Assembly (NCBI GenBank): GCA_027068485.1
Contig: JAMOSB010000018.1
Location: forward strand, 1-56,948
Direction of reading: 5' to 3'
Source: Sulfurovum sp.
Lineage (GTDB): Bacteria; Campylobacterota; Campylobacteria; Campylobacterales; Sulfurovaceae
Length of the DNA: 56,948 bases
The notes under the pieces are model-generated. The model did not search any database and was not told where the DNA came from. It worked only from the letters and a program-made list of their open reading frames with translations. This document shows positions 15,698 through 24,834 of the stretch, piece after piece. Numbering within the stretch: the stretch's first letter is position 1; the number at the start of each line of letters is the position of its first letter. A program made the position numbers and the translations under genes.

Positions 15698-17722
15698 ATG
15701 AGACAAAATCCTTTGGGATTGGGTTTTTTGTGGCATATGCATCAGCCTGACTACCGTGATAGTCAGGGGGTGATGCAGATGCCATGGGTCTTTTTACATG
15801 CGATTAAAGACTACTATGATATGCCGTGGAATCTCTCACAGTTTCCTACCCTCAAAGCTACTTTCAACCTCACTGCCCCACTCATCGAACAGCTCAAGCT
15901 CTACTGTGAGCCACTCAAGTATGACTACTTTCTTCAGCTCTACGCACAAGATCCCGCCTCTCTTACTCCCCATGAGCGTCAATGGTTGATTAAGATCTGT
16001 CGCTCCTCCAACTATGAGATGATGGTCAAGCCCTCTGCACGCTATAGCCTACTCTATGCAAAAGAGGCACTCACTACAGAGGAGATTATCGAACTTGAGG
16101 TACTCTTCCTCTTGGCGTGGTGTGGAGGGTTCTTGCGTACACAGAAGCCACTGATTATGCGTTTGATTGCCAAGCAGTCAGGCTATAGTGCCGAGGATAA
16201 GAGAGAGCTACTCACACTGCTTACGGACTTTGTCGCTACGATACTCCCTTTTTATGCTTCGTTGTTGAAGTTGGAGCGTATCAGTCTTACCACCACCCCC
16301 TATAACCACCCCATCCTCCCGCTCCTACTCAATATGCACAATGCGGTCAATGCCAATACCCAAACAGCCATCCCCTCCAATACCTTTGCCTTGGAAGCAG
16401 ATGCCAAAGAGCAGGTGAAGCGAGCGATTCTACTCTATGAAGAGACTTTTGGTGTCAAGCCCAAAGGGATGTGGCCTGCGGAGGGGGCGGTCGATGAGGC
16501 GAGTGTTGCGATTTACCGAGAGATGGGAATAGAGTGGATCGCTACTGATGAGGCGATACTCTTTGGCTCTCTAGGAGAGGATACGCGTCACAAGCTCTAT
16601 CACCCCTATCAGTTTGAAGGGCTCAAACTCTACTTTAGAGACCACCGTATCAGTGACTTGTTTGGATTTGACTATCGCTTTAAGCCTACAGGGGAGGCGG
16701 TAGACTCCTTTATCCAAGAGTTGACCACTCTTAGCGGTAGTGGAAAGGATCAGACCCTCTTTGTGATCTTAGATGGGGAGAATGCGTGGGAGTACTATGA
16801 GCAGAATGCCACCCCATTCTTTCGTACACTCTATCGTGCCTTGGAGCAACTGCCGTGGTGTCAGACACTTAGACTCGATGAGATTACGATAGCGCAGACA
16901 CTTCCACTTACTCAGCTCTCTGCGGGTAGTTGGATCGGGGGGGACTTCTCCACTTGGTCAGGACACCCAGAGAAGAACCGTGCATGGGAGTTGATCTTTG
17001 AGACTCAACGCACATTTCAAAGGATCGATCGACCCCTCACGCCTCATCTGTTAGAGGAGGTGAGACACCATCTATTGGCTGCAGAGTGTAGTGACTGGTT
17101 CTGGTGGTATGGGGATGACCATAGCAGTGACTTTGCCCAAGAGTTTGACCAGCTTTTTCGGGAGCATCTTATTAGGGTCTATCAGCTTTTGGAGTGTAGG
17201 GTTCCTGCGGTACTCTATCAGCCGATTATCCAGACGACTACGGTAGCCTCTGCCGTGGTTGAGCCAGTGGGGGAGATACATCCTAAGATCGATGGTAAAC
17301 AGAGCTCTTACTTTGAGTGGATGGGGTGTGGTACCATCGATGAGTCACGCCTCTTCTCTACGATGGATCGGGTGCGTGGACCACTCCATACGATACGCTT
17401 TGGGCAGAATGCTACGGAGGTCTACCTTGCGTTTGAGGGGGAGATTGCTACGCTGTGTGAGGGGGTGTTGCGTCTAATCTTTGTGGACTCTGGGGAGGTC
17501 ATTGAGTTGCCACTTGAAGGGTGTGCGATAGACTCAGAGGTCACTATCGCGGTGGGGGAGATGATAGAGGTGGCACTCCCCAAAACGATACTACCCAATC
17601 CAGACCATCTAAGGCTTCGTTTTGAGTTGATTGAATCGGGTAGACTACGACAAGCGTTACCAGGGGTTGGTCTTTTGGAGTTAGCATTGGATGGGTGTTA
17701 TAGTCGCTTTTGGTTTGTTTAG
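15698..17722 (+). CDS. GH57 enzyme, amylopullulanase-like
   Basis: A protein of 674 residues that differs from the first GH57 enzyme. It starts LGFLWHMHQPDYRD, has KGMWPAEGAVDEA with the probable nucleophile Glu, WIATDEAI, VILDGENAWEYY with the probable acid Asp, and a C-terminal part with DWFWWYGDDHSS that is typical of GH57 amylases and amylopullulanases. It probably cuts alpha-1,4 or alpha-1,6 glucan bonds inside the cell; no signal peptide is seen. The frame is open further upstream, but those codons overlap the previous gene and the conserved N-terminus starts at ATG 15698, one base after its stop. Confidence 0.87.
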   Translation: MRQNPLGLGFLWHMHQPDYRDSQGVMQMPWVFLHAIKDYYDMPWNLSQFPTLKATFNLTAPLIEQLKLYCEPLKYDYFLQLYAQDPASLTPHERQWLIKICRSSNYEMMVKPSARYSLLYAKEALTTEEIIELEVLFLLAWCGGFLRTQKPLIMRLIAKQSGYSAEDKRELLTLLTDFVATILPFYASLLKLERISLTTTPYNHPILPLLLNMHNAVNANTQTAIPSNTFALEADAKEQVKRAILLYEETFGVKPKGMWPAEGAVDEASVAIYREMGIEWIATDEAILFGSLGEDTRHKLYHPYQFEGLKLYFRDHRISDLFGFDYRFKPTGEAVDSFIQELTTLSGSGKDQTLFVILDGENAWEYYEQNATPFFRTLYRALEQLPWCQTLRLDEITIAQTLPLTQLSAGSWIGGDFSTWSGHPEKNRAWELIFETQRTFQRIDRPLTPHLLEEVRHHLLAAECSDWFWWYGDDHSSDFAQEFDQLFREHLIRVYQLLECRVPAVLYQPIIQTTTVASAVVEPVGEIHPKIDGKQSSYFEWMGCGTIDESRLFSTMDRVRGPLHTIRFGQNATEVYLAFEGEIATLCEGVLRLIFVDSGEVIELPLEGCAIDSEVTIAVGEMIEVALPKTILPNPDHLRLRFELIESGRLRQALPGVGLLELALDGCYSRFWFV

Positions 17723-17731
17723 GGAGAGTTC

Positions 17732-17849
17732 ATCTTAGGTAGCGATAAGTATAAAAGGGAATGCTTATGTTTAGTTGGGGTAGTTGAACATAAAGACTTT
17801 CTAAAAAAGGAGGAAGAATAAAAAGTTAAAGTCTACCGCTACCTAAGAT
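17732..17849. ncRNA. 118-nt element that folds as a four-way junction
   Basis: A 13-bp perfect terminal helix (17732-17744 with 17837-17849; ATCTTAGGTAGCG) closes three hairpins: 17745-17752 with 17761-17768 (8 bp, one G-U), 17768-17776 with 17782-17790 (9 bp, three G-U), and 17794-17800 with 17828-17834 (7 bp). The arms almost abut, as in a cloverleaf. The 27-base loop of the third hairpin carries GGAGG on the plus strand, thus CCTCC on the minus strand. G-U pairs favour a plus-strand RNA, but a minus-strand TATACT (17858-17863) lies seven bases before the element. It could also be a small inverted-repeat mobile element. It matches no RNA family I recognise. Confidence 0.5.
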
Positions 17850-17857
17850 TAGTTGAC

Positions 17858-17863
17858 AGTATA
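17858..17863 (-). promoter_or_regulatory. Possible minus-strand -10 box for the 118-nt element
   Basis: TATACT read on the minus strand, with seven bases to the first base of the terminal inverted repeat, which is the usual distance to a transcription start. No -35 box is seen. Confidence 0.3.
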
Positions 17864-17889
17864 ACTAAATAAGATAAAATTAGTCTTAA

Positions 17890-18231
17890 TTAAAAGACTA
17901 ACCAGTTCTCTAGGGTAAAAAGCTCTTTTGTAGCAGGCATTCCCCGCCAGCCATTAGGCTCTAAGACCATCAGCTTGCCACCAAAATAGCCTACAATATA
18001 GTGTTCTTTGTAGAGCGGAAACCCTCCACTCTCTAGCATCGCAAAGATATCCTCAAACCCTTTTGGGGTGGTGTAGTAGGAGAGTTCAAAGCTGTGGAGT
18101 GCCACAATGGTGCTTTGGAGTATCTCATTGTTGTGCATACTGGGGCTAAGGGTGTAGTAGCTTGGGTAGCTGAGTGCAGGGTCAGGGAGGAGATCAGAGA
18201 TATAGAGTCGTGTTTTTTTGCTAGGGTACAT
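17890..18231 (-). CDS. Hypothetical protein upstream partner of recO
   Basis: A 113-residue soluble protein, rich in Tyr and Leu in the first half (RLYISDLLPDPALSYPSYY) and ending LFTLENWLVF. No signal peptide, membrane segment or metal motif is visible. It lies 35 bases downstream of recO on the same strand, so it may be expressed with it. I do not recognise a family. Confidence 0.7.
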   Translation of the reverse strand: MYPSKKTRLYISDLLPDPALSYPSYYTLSPSMHNNEILQSTIVALHSFELSYYTTPKGFEDIFAMLESGGFPLYKEHYIVGYFGGKLMVLEPNGWRGMPATKELFTLENWLVF

Positions 18232-18266
18232 TAGATTACTTTTTAGCGAAGTATAAGATAGCAGAC

Positions 18267-18884
18267 TTAAAATCCACGCATCACAAGTGTAAAGAGGTAC
18301 TCCACCTCATGATCTTCTAAGTGTGCAGTACTCTGTGTCTCGAAGAACGCCACTATCTTGGTGGTGGGGAGTGTAGTGGCATAGAGGCAGGCTGGATGAG
18401 CAGGGATAAACGCCTGCATCAGGGCAACCTCTTTATAGATAGGGGTTTCACAGATGTAGCAACTATCGACTTGGTGGAGTCTTCCTTCATGGCTTAGTAG
18501 CTTGAGATAGCTCTCACAGATGAGTCGTTTGGGGTTCTGTTTGTCCCACTTTTGGGCTGCTTCAAGGAGGAGGGTATAGTAGAAGCTATCGATGGTAGAA
18601 GCCTCTTTAAGATGGGGTTCAAAGAGGGCGACAAAGTTGTGCCACAAGAGGAGTCTATTGGGCTCAAAAAGCCATGGAAATCCGATGTGAGAGAGTCCGC
18701 GTAGTCGTGGCAAAAAAGAGGAGTCCTCCCCCTCCACCTCAAAATCGATGAGATGTCCAAATTGTAAGATGGAGTGTCTAGCTCCAAAAAAGCGGTAATA
18801 AACTCTCCGCTCATTACGCGTCAGGAGTGTAACAACTGAGTCCTCGTTTCGTGCTTTACGCAGGGCAAGTATGAATCCTTTCAT
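18267..18884 (-). CDS. recO: RecO-like DNA recombination/repair protein (Campylobacterota type)
   Basis: RecO loads RecA onto SSB-coated single-stranded DNA in the RecFOR pathway. The 205-residue protein is shorter than E. coli RecO, as is usual in this phylum. MKGFILALRKARNEDSVVTLLT is the N-terminal OB-fold start, and a zinc-type pair CYICETPIY lies near residue 141. The frame also opens with TTG at 18885-18887, but ATG 18884 matches the expected N-terminus. The promoter overlaps that of divergently transcribed gltB. Confidence 0.8.
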   Translation of the reverse strand: MKGFILALRKARNEDSVVTLLTRNERRVYYRFFGARHSILQFGHLIDFEVEGEDSSFLPRLRGLSHIGFPWLFEPNRLLLWHNFVALFEPHLKEASTIDSFYYTLLLEAAQKWDKQNPKRLICESYLKLLSHEGRLHQVDSCYICETPIYKEVALMQAFIPAHPACLYATTLPTTKIVAFFETQSTAHLEDHEVEYLFTLVMRGF

Positions 18885-18904
18885 CAACCTTTAACCCCCC
18901 TTTG

Positions 18905-18912
18905 AGTATAAT
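18905..18912. promoter_or_regulatory. Overlapping divergent -10 boxes of gltB and recO
   Basis: The plus strand reads TATAAT at 18907-18912, about 55 bases before gltB; the minus strand reads TATACT at 18905-18910, about 21 bases before recO. The two boxes share four bases, so polymerase could hardly occupy both at once. Confidence 0.5.
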
Positions 18913-18966
18913 ATTCCCTATCTATATGGGGGATAACCCTAGCGAAATTAAACTAAAGGTTGGCTT

Positions 18967-21900
18967 ATGAGAGATTTATTTACCTCGTTTAAGGATAATT
19001 GTGGATTTGGACTACTCGCTTCCATCGACAATACTCCTTCACACAGAAATTTGGAAGATGCGGTAACATCCCTTTCGCGTATGATGCATAGAGGAGCAGT
19101 TGCGGCAGATGGAAAGACAGGAGATGGTTCTGGACTCCTTCTCTCTATCCCTAAAAAGTTTTTTGGAAAGGTTGCAAAAAAGGGGGGTGTCACCCTTCCT
19201 GATCTCTATGCAGTCGCTATGGTATTCTCTAAAAATGAAGAGGATTTCACTACCATTGAAGAGGTGTGTGAAGGGAATGATCTCAAAGTCATTTATACGC
19301 GTACCGTTCCTGTCAATACTTCCGCACTTGGAGAGCAAGCACTCGCGTCCCTTCCAATGATTAAGCAGGTCTTTGTAGCTCCCTCTTCGTTGATGGGTGC
19401 GAGACGATTTGATGCGTTAGTTTACCTCTCACGCAAAGAGATTGAAGCAAAAATCTCTGATAGAAATTTCTATATCCCCTCATTTTCAACCTCTGTAGTC
19501 TCCTACAAAGGGTTGGTGATGCCAACACACATCAAAGAGTTCTATCAAGATTTGGGCAATAGAGATTTTGAGATCTCTTTTTGTCTTTTTCATCAGAGAT
19601 TCTCTACCAATACCCTCCCTGAGTGGCGATTGGCACAGCCCTTTAGAACGATTGCACACAATGGGGAGATCAACTCCGTTACTGCCAATAGATTTAATGT
19701 CGCTGCGAAGCTAGAGGCACTAGAGAGTGAGGTCTTCTCTGAAGAGGAGATGAAGAAGCTTGTACCGATTATCCAGTCACAGATGAGTGACTCTGCAAGT
19801 CTTGATAACTTCTTTGAGTTTTTGCGTATTAATGGAATGGACTTCTTCAAATCTGCTCGCTCTATCCTCCCTGCACCATGGCAAAATGCACCCCATATGG
19901 ATGCGAAGCTCAGAGCCTTCTATGAGTATGTCAGTACCAGTTTTGAGCCATGGGATGGTCCTGCTGCGGTGAGTATGACTGATGGGCGTTATATTGGGTG
20001 TGTACTCGATAGAAATGGTCTAAGACCCGCGAAGTATATCATCACCACCGATAATCGTCTGCTCATCTCCTCTGAGTATGGGGTGCTAGAGACTCCAGAA
20101 GAGAAGATCTTAGAGCGTGGACGACTTCAGTCTGGTGAGATGATGGGTGTGGATTTGAAGTATGGTAAAGTCCTCAAAAATGAGGATATCAATGACTACC
20201 TTAAAACTATGGAGCCTTATGATAAGTGGCTCAATGAGAATATGGTCTACCTCCAAGAGCATATGGATGACCCTTTCTCCAATGTCGATATCCCAGAGAA
20301 GAAGCAGATGGAGGCAAAACAGCGTTTCTTCAATATCACCCTTGAGGTGATTGAGCAGGTCTTTGAACCAATGGTCAAAGAGGGGAAAGAGGCGACAGCT
20401 TCTATGGGAGATGATAGCCCACTTGCTGCCTTCTCTACCAAGCAGCGTAACTTCTCAGACTTCTTCAAGCAGAAGTTTGCACAGGTGACCAACCCTCCTA
20501 TCGACCCGATTCGTGAGAAGGTGGTCATGAGTCTTAACACAGGATTTGGTGAGATTCGCAATATCTTAAGTGATGATGCTGAACATGCCAAACGCCTCAA
20601 GACCGTCTCTCCTATCTTGTCTTTAGAGAAGTTAGAGCTACTCAAAGCGTTTGGGGATGAGAAGGATCCTCGTTTTGATGCATGCTATAAAACTCGTACC
20701 TACCAGACCACTTTTGAGCAGGATCTTAAAGCGAGTCTTATGAGACTGGTTGATACCATTATCGAAGATGTGAAACAAGAGGGTGTTCGTACCGTAGTGC
20801 TTGATGATAGAGCGTTGGATGCGACAACCAAAGTGATGCCGATGTTGATGGTCGTGGGTCGTCTCAACCAAGCCCTACTTGAGGCGGGTGAGCGACACTT
20901 GGTGAGTATTATTGCAGCGACAGGTGAGGTCTATGACTCCCACATGGCAGCGTCGATGCTTGCCTTTGGTGTCTCAGCGATCTACCCCCATATGCTCTAC
21001 CAAACAGTTGCAATGATCGAACACCGTAAAGATGCCAATGTCAATCTCGCACCAACCCTCAAAAAAGTCCGTAAGTCTATCAACTCTGGACTCTTGAAGA
21101 TTATGTCTAAGATGGGTATCGCAACGATCTCAAGCTATCGTAACTCAAAGCTCTTTGATGTGATTGGATTGAGCCATGAGATTGTTGAGTCGTGTTTTAC
21201 TGATGCACATGCGTTGCTCTCAGGACTCACCTATGAGGATATCGAAGCGCGTATCACTAAAGCTCATGAGATGGCATACGCACAAGAGACCGCCAACCGT
21301 ATCTTTCCACTCAATATCGGTGGGTTCTACAAGTACCTCTCTGGGCAAGAGTTTCACGACTACTCTCCTGCGACAGTCCATGCGATCCATGCACTCTCCA
21401 AGTCAGGGAAGAGGTCAGACTTTGACAAACTCAAATCCCTAGTCAACGACAGAGATAAGAAGTTTATCCGTGACTTCTTTGTCCTTAAGAGTGATAGAGA
21501 AGCGATTAGTCTCGATGCAGTTGAGCCACTCAGTGCTATCTTCAAACGCTTCTCTACGGCTGCAATGAGTCTAGGGTCTATCTCTCCTGAAGCTCATGAG
21601 TGTCTTGCTGAGGCGATGAATACCATCGGTGGTATGAGTAACTCAGGTGAGGGTGGAGAGGATGAAGTACGCTTTGGTACGATCAAAAACTCTCAGATCA
21701 AGCAGATCGCTTCAGGGCGTTTTGGTGTGACACCTGAGTATCTCCGTTCGGCTAAAGAGCTTCAGATTAAGGTCGCACAAGGGGCAAAACCTGGTGAAGG
21801 TGGACAGCTCCCTGGTCATAAGGTCAGCCCACTCATTGCACGCCTGCGTCATACGATGCCAGGGGTGACACTGATCTCACCACCACCCCACCACGATATC

Positions 21901-23385
21901 TACTCGATCGAAGATCTTGCTCAGCTCATCTTTGACCTCAAGCAGATCAACCCTGAGGCGAAGATCGCTGTCAAATTGGTCTCAACTGCGGGAGTAGGAA
22001 CAATTGCAGCGGGTGTTGCCAAGGCGTATGCAGATAAGATTATCATCTCCGGTGCGGATGGTGGTACAGGTGCGGCACCGATAGGCTCTATCAAGTTTGC
22101 AGGTAACCCTTGGGAGCTTGGATTGATCGAAGCCCACAATGCACTCAAAGCCAACAACCTAAGAGGACAAGTGGAGCTAGAGACAGATGGTGGACTCAAG
22201 ACAGGTCTTGATGTTGTCAAAGCGGCAATCTTTGGAGCGGAGTCCTACGCTTTTGGTACGGGTGCCTTGACGGTGATTGGGTGTAAGATCTTGCGTATCT
22301 GTCACCTCAATCGCTGTTCTGTAGGTATCGCAACTCAAGAGGAGAAGCTTCGTGATCACTATGAGGGATCGGTAGAACGGGTTATTAACTACTTTACCCT
22401 ACTTGCTGAAGATGTACGAGAGATCCTTGCATCACTCGGATACACTTCCTTGGAAGAGATTGTCGGACGCAATGATCTATTGGATGTCATTGATGATGCG
22501 TTTGCCAAGAAGTTCTCTTTTGAAAATCTCCTCTACAAACTCGATGGGGATAACACCTGTCAGGTCGCTTCCAATGAGCCGTACGATCAAAATGAGTATG
22601 AAAAAGAGATCATCGAAGCGATAATGCCAGTGATTAAGAATCCTAAAGAGTCTATCGTCATCGAGAAGAAGATTACCAACCTTAACCGAAGCTTCGGTAC
22701 GCGTATCTCTGGTGAGATTGCGAAGTATTATGGGGATAAGGGACTGCCTGATGGTGCGGTCTGTATCAAGCTTGAGGGGACAGCAGGTCAATCACTCGGT
22801 GCCTTCTTGAGTCATGGGGTCAATATCTATGTCAATGGAGCAGGAAACGACTATATCGGTAAGGGGATGAGTGGTGGACGCATTATTATCACCGCAGATA
22901 AAAACGGCTCTAACTTCTCACTAGGCGGAAACACCTGCCTCTATGGTGCGACAGGAGGGAAACTCTATATCAATGGTCAAGTAGGTGAGCGTTTTGGGGT
23001 GCGTAACTCTGGAGCGATTGCGATTGTTGAGGGGACAGGAGATCACCCTTGTGAGTATATGACTGGGGGTGCAGTCGTCATCCTTGGTAAGACGGGGGTC
23101 AACTTCGGTGCAGGTATGACAGGTGGGGTTGCCTTTGTCTATGATGTAGAGCATGAATTTGTAGAGAATATCAACCAAGAGTTGGTTGAGGCACGACGCA
23201 TCGATACAGAAGATACAGATATCGAACGATACTATCTCAAAAAACTCTTAAACGACTACTATAAAGAGACAAAAAGTAGTATTGCAAAAGAGATTCTTGA
23301 TAACTTTAGAGTAGAGATTAGAAACTTCTGGATGGTAAGACCTAAAGATATGAAGGGTCCGTTGAAGATAGAGGAGGGAGAATAA
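18967..23385 (+). CDS. gltB: Glutamate synthase, large subunit
   Basis: A 1472-residue large subunit of NADPH-type glutamate synthase, which turns glutamine plus 2-oxoglutarate into two glutamates. FKDNCGFGLL places the N-terminal nucleophile Cys at residue 12, after an 11-residue propeptide. FSTNTLPEWRLAQPFR and IAHNGEINSV belong to the amidotransferase domain. The FMN/Fe-S synthase domain follows, with GEGGEDEVRFG, KPGEGGQLPGHKV, SGADGGTGAAPI and CHLNRCSVGIATQ. The C-terminal beta-helix domain has GQSLGAFLSHG and GNDYIGKGMSGG. Length fits. gltD begins one base after the stop. Confidence 0.97.
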   Translation: MRDLFTSFKDNCGFGLLASIDNTPSHRNLEDAVTSLSRMMHRGAVAADGKTGDGSGLLLSIPKKFFGKVAKKGGVTLPDLYAVAMVFSKNEEDFTTIEEVCEGNDLKVIYTRTVPVNTSALGEQALASLPMIKQVFVAPSSLMGARRFDALVYLSRKEIEAKISDRNFYIPSFSTSVVSYKGLVMPTHIKEFYQDLGNRDFEISFCLFHQRFSTNTLPEWRLAQPFRTIAHNGEINSVTANRFNVAAKLEALESEVFSEEEMKKLVPIIQSQMSDSASLDNFFEFLRINGMDFFKSARSILPAPWQNAPHMDAKLRAFYEYVSTSFEPWDGPAAVSMTDGRYIGCVLDRNGLRPAKYIITTDNRLLISSEYGVLETPEEKILERGRLQSGEMMGVDLKYGKVLKNEDINDYLKTMEPYDKWLNENMVYLQEHMDDPFSNVDIPEKKQMEAKQRFFNITLEVIEQVFEPMVKEGKEATASMGDDSPLAAFSTKQRNFSDFFKQKFAQVTNPPIDPIREKVVMSLNTGFGEIRNILSDDAEHAKRLKTVSPILSLEKLELLKAFGDEKDPRFDACYKTRTYQTTFEQDLKASLMRLVDTIIEDVKQEGVRTVVLDDRALDATTKVMPMLMVVGRLNQALLEAGERHLVSIIAATGEVYDSHMAASMLAFGVSAIYPHMLYQTVAMIEHRKDANVNLAPTLKKVRKSINSGLLKIMSKMGIATISSYRNSKLFDVIGLSHEIVESCFTDAHALLSGLTYEDIEARITKAHEMAYAQETANRIFPLNIGGFYKYLSGQEFHDYSPATVHAIHALSKSGKRSDFDKLKSLVNDRDKKFIRDFFVLKSDREAISLDAVEPLSAIFKRFSTAAMSLGSISPEAHECLAEAMNTIGGMSNSGEGGEDEVRFGTIKNSQIKQIASGRFGVTPEYLRSAKELQIKVAQGAKPGEGGQLPGHKVSPLIARLRHTMPGVTLISPPPHHDIYSIEDLAQLIFDLKQINPEAKIAVKLVSTAGVGTIAAGVAKAYADKIIISGADGGTGAAPIGSIKFAGNPWELGLIEAHNALKANNLRGQVELETDGGLKTGLDVVKAAIFGAESYAFGTGALTVIGCKILRICHLNRCSVGIATQEEKLRDHYEGSVERVINYFTLLAEDVREILASLGYTSLEEIVGRNDLLDVIDDAFAKKFSFENLLYKLDGDNTCQVASNEPYDQNEYEKEIIEAIMPVIKNPKESIVIEKKITNLNRSFGTRISGEIAKYYGDKGLPDGAVCIKLEGTAGQSLGAFLSHGVNIYVNGAGNDYIGKGMSGGRIIITADKNGSNFSLGGNTCLYGATGGKLYINGQVGERFGVRNSGAIAIVEGTGDHPCEYMTGGAVVILGKTGVNFGAGMTGGVAFVYDVEHEFVENINQELVEARRIDTEDTDIERYYLKKLLNDYYKETKSSIAKEILDNFRVEIRNFWMVRPKDMKGPLKIEEGE

Positions 23386-23386
23386 T

Positions 23387-24769
23387 ATGTTAAGATTTTT
23401 TGATTTAGAGCGTATTGACGCAAAAAAGAGAGATGTGGTAGAGCGAAACAAAGATTTTGATGAGATCTATGAGGTCTTTAAAAGCTCTAAAGCAGGAGAA
23501 CAGTCTGATCGTTGTATCCAGTGTGGTGATCCCTACTGTCACAACGGATGTCCTCTCCACAACCTTATCCCCCACTGGCTCAAAGCCACAGCGAGCAAAG
23601 ATCTTGAGTTTGCCTTTAACCTCTCCAATGAGACCTCTCCATTCCCTGAGGTGATGGGGCGTATCTGTCCACACGATAGACTCTGTGAAGGTTCATGTAC
23701 ACTCAACGATGGACATGGAGCTATTACCATTGGTTCTGTAGAGACATTTGTCAGTGAAGAGGGGTTCAAAAAGGGGCTTAAGCCACAGTTTGCTACCCAG
23801 AAGATTGGTAAAAAAGTAGCGATTATTGGTGCGGGACCTGCGGGGCTCTCTGCGGCTACTTTTCTCCTAAGAGAGGGAGTGGATGTAGAGATCTTTGATA
23901 AGCAGTCTCGTGCAGGGGGACTCTTGAGCTATGGTATCCCAGGGTTCAAGCTTGATAAGCATGTCGTAGCACGCCGAGTGAAACTCCTCGAAGATGCGGG
24001 TGCAATCTTTCATCAAGAGGTTGAGATTGGTAAAGATAAGAGCTTTGAGGCGTTGAGTGAAGAGTTTGACGCGGTATTCTTGGGCTTGGGTGCGGTCAAA
24101 GGACGTAAGTCTGGTCTTGATGGAGATGAGGCGAGCAATGCCTACTTGGCAATGGAGTTCTTGGTGGATATCCAGAAAAAACTCTTTGAAGAGCCACGCA
24201 CGCATAATGTCGAAGTCAAAGAGAAACGCGTGGTGGTCATCGGTGGTGGAGATACCGCGATGGACTGTGTGCGTACTGCACTCAGAGAGAAAGCCAAATC
24301 AGTAAAGTGTCTCTATCGACGCGATGCACACAATATGCCAGGGAGTCGTAAAGAGTATATCAATGCCAAAGAGGAGGGGGTAGAGTTTGAGTTCCATGTT
24401 GCTCCTAAGAAGTTGATTACCAATGATGCGGGTGATATTATCGCTGTGGAGATGGTCAAGACTAAGTTGGGTGAAGCGGATGCTTCAGGTAGACAAAAGG
24501 TCGAGGAGATCGCAGGATCAAACTATACTATCGATGCCGATATTGTTATCTTTGCACTTGGATTTGATACGGTAGCGTATCCTTTCTTTGCGAGTAATGG
24601 TATCGAGACCGATAAGTGGGGTGGGGTGATTGTAGATGCAAACTATGAGACCACACAAGCGGGTATCTATGCGGGTGGTGACTGTCACCGTGGAGCAGAC
24701 CTTGTGGTGACAGCAGCACGCGATGGGCGTGATGCAGCCAAAGCGATCATCAAGAGTTTAAGAAAGTAG
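23387..24769 (+). CDS. gltD: Glutamate synthase, small subunit
   Basis: A 460-residue flavoprotein that passes electrons from NAD(P)H to GltB. The N-terminus holds cysteine clusters (CIQCGDPYCHNGCPL and CPHDRLCEGSC) for two Fe-S centres. VAIIGAGPAGLSAA is the FAD-binding Rossmann loop, GLLSYGIPGFKL a family signature, VVVIGGGDTAMDC the NAD(P)H loop, and YAGGDCHRGADLVVTA the C-terminal FAD contact. It forms an operon with gltB. A weak hairpin follows. Confidence 0.97.
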   Translation: MLRFFDLERIDAKKRDVVERNKDFDEIYEVFKSSKAGEQSDRCIQCGDPYCHNGCPLHNLIPHWLKATASKDLEFAFNLSNETSPFPEVMGRICPHDRLCEGSCTLNDGHGAITIGSVETFVSEEGFKKGLKPQFATQKIGKKVAIIGAGPAGLSAATFLLREGVDVEIFDKQSRAGGLLSYGIPGFKLDKHVVARRVKLLEDAGAIFHQEVEIGKDKSFEALSEEFDAVFLGLGAVKGRKSGLDGDEASNAYLAMEFLVDIQKKLFEEPRTHNVEVKEKRVVVIGGGDTAMDCVRTALREKAKSVKCLYRRDAHNMPGSRKEYINAKEEGVEFEFHVAPKKLITNDAGDIIAVEMVKTKLGEADASGRQKVEEIAGSNYTIDADIVIFALGFDTVAYPFFASNGIETDKWGGVIVDANYETTQAGIYAGGDCHRGADLVVTAARDGRDAAKAIIKSLRK

Positions 24770-24775
24770 CATCAA

Positions 24776-24803
24776 CCAAGAGGGGGGGTTCCCCTCACCT
24801 TGG
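24776..24803 (+). terminator. Imperfect hairpin after gltD
   Basis: CCAAG-AGGGG pairs with CCCCT-(CAC)-CTTGG around a short loop, leaving a three-base bulge. No T-run follows, so termination is doubtful; it may only attenuate transcription before accD. Confidence 0.3.
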
Positions 24804-24834
24804 CTAGTGAAAATTACAAGAGAGGAGTTTAGAG

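Noticed and set aside
17761-17787. Eight-codon frame MLMFSWGS inside the 118-nt element
   Set aside because: Too short and without a ribosome site; its bases are explained by the hairpins.
24776-24803. Strong terminator after gltD
   Set aside because: The stem has a bulge and no T-run follows; kept only as a weak hairpin.
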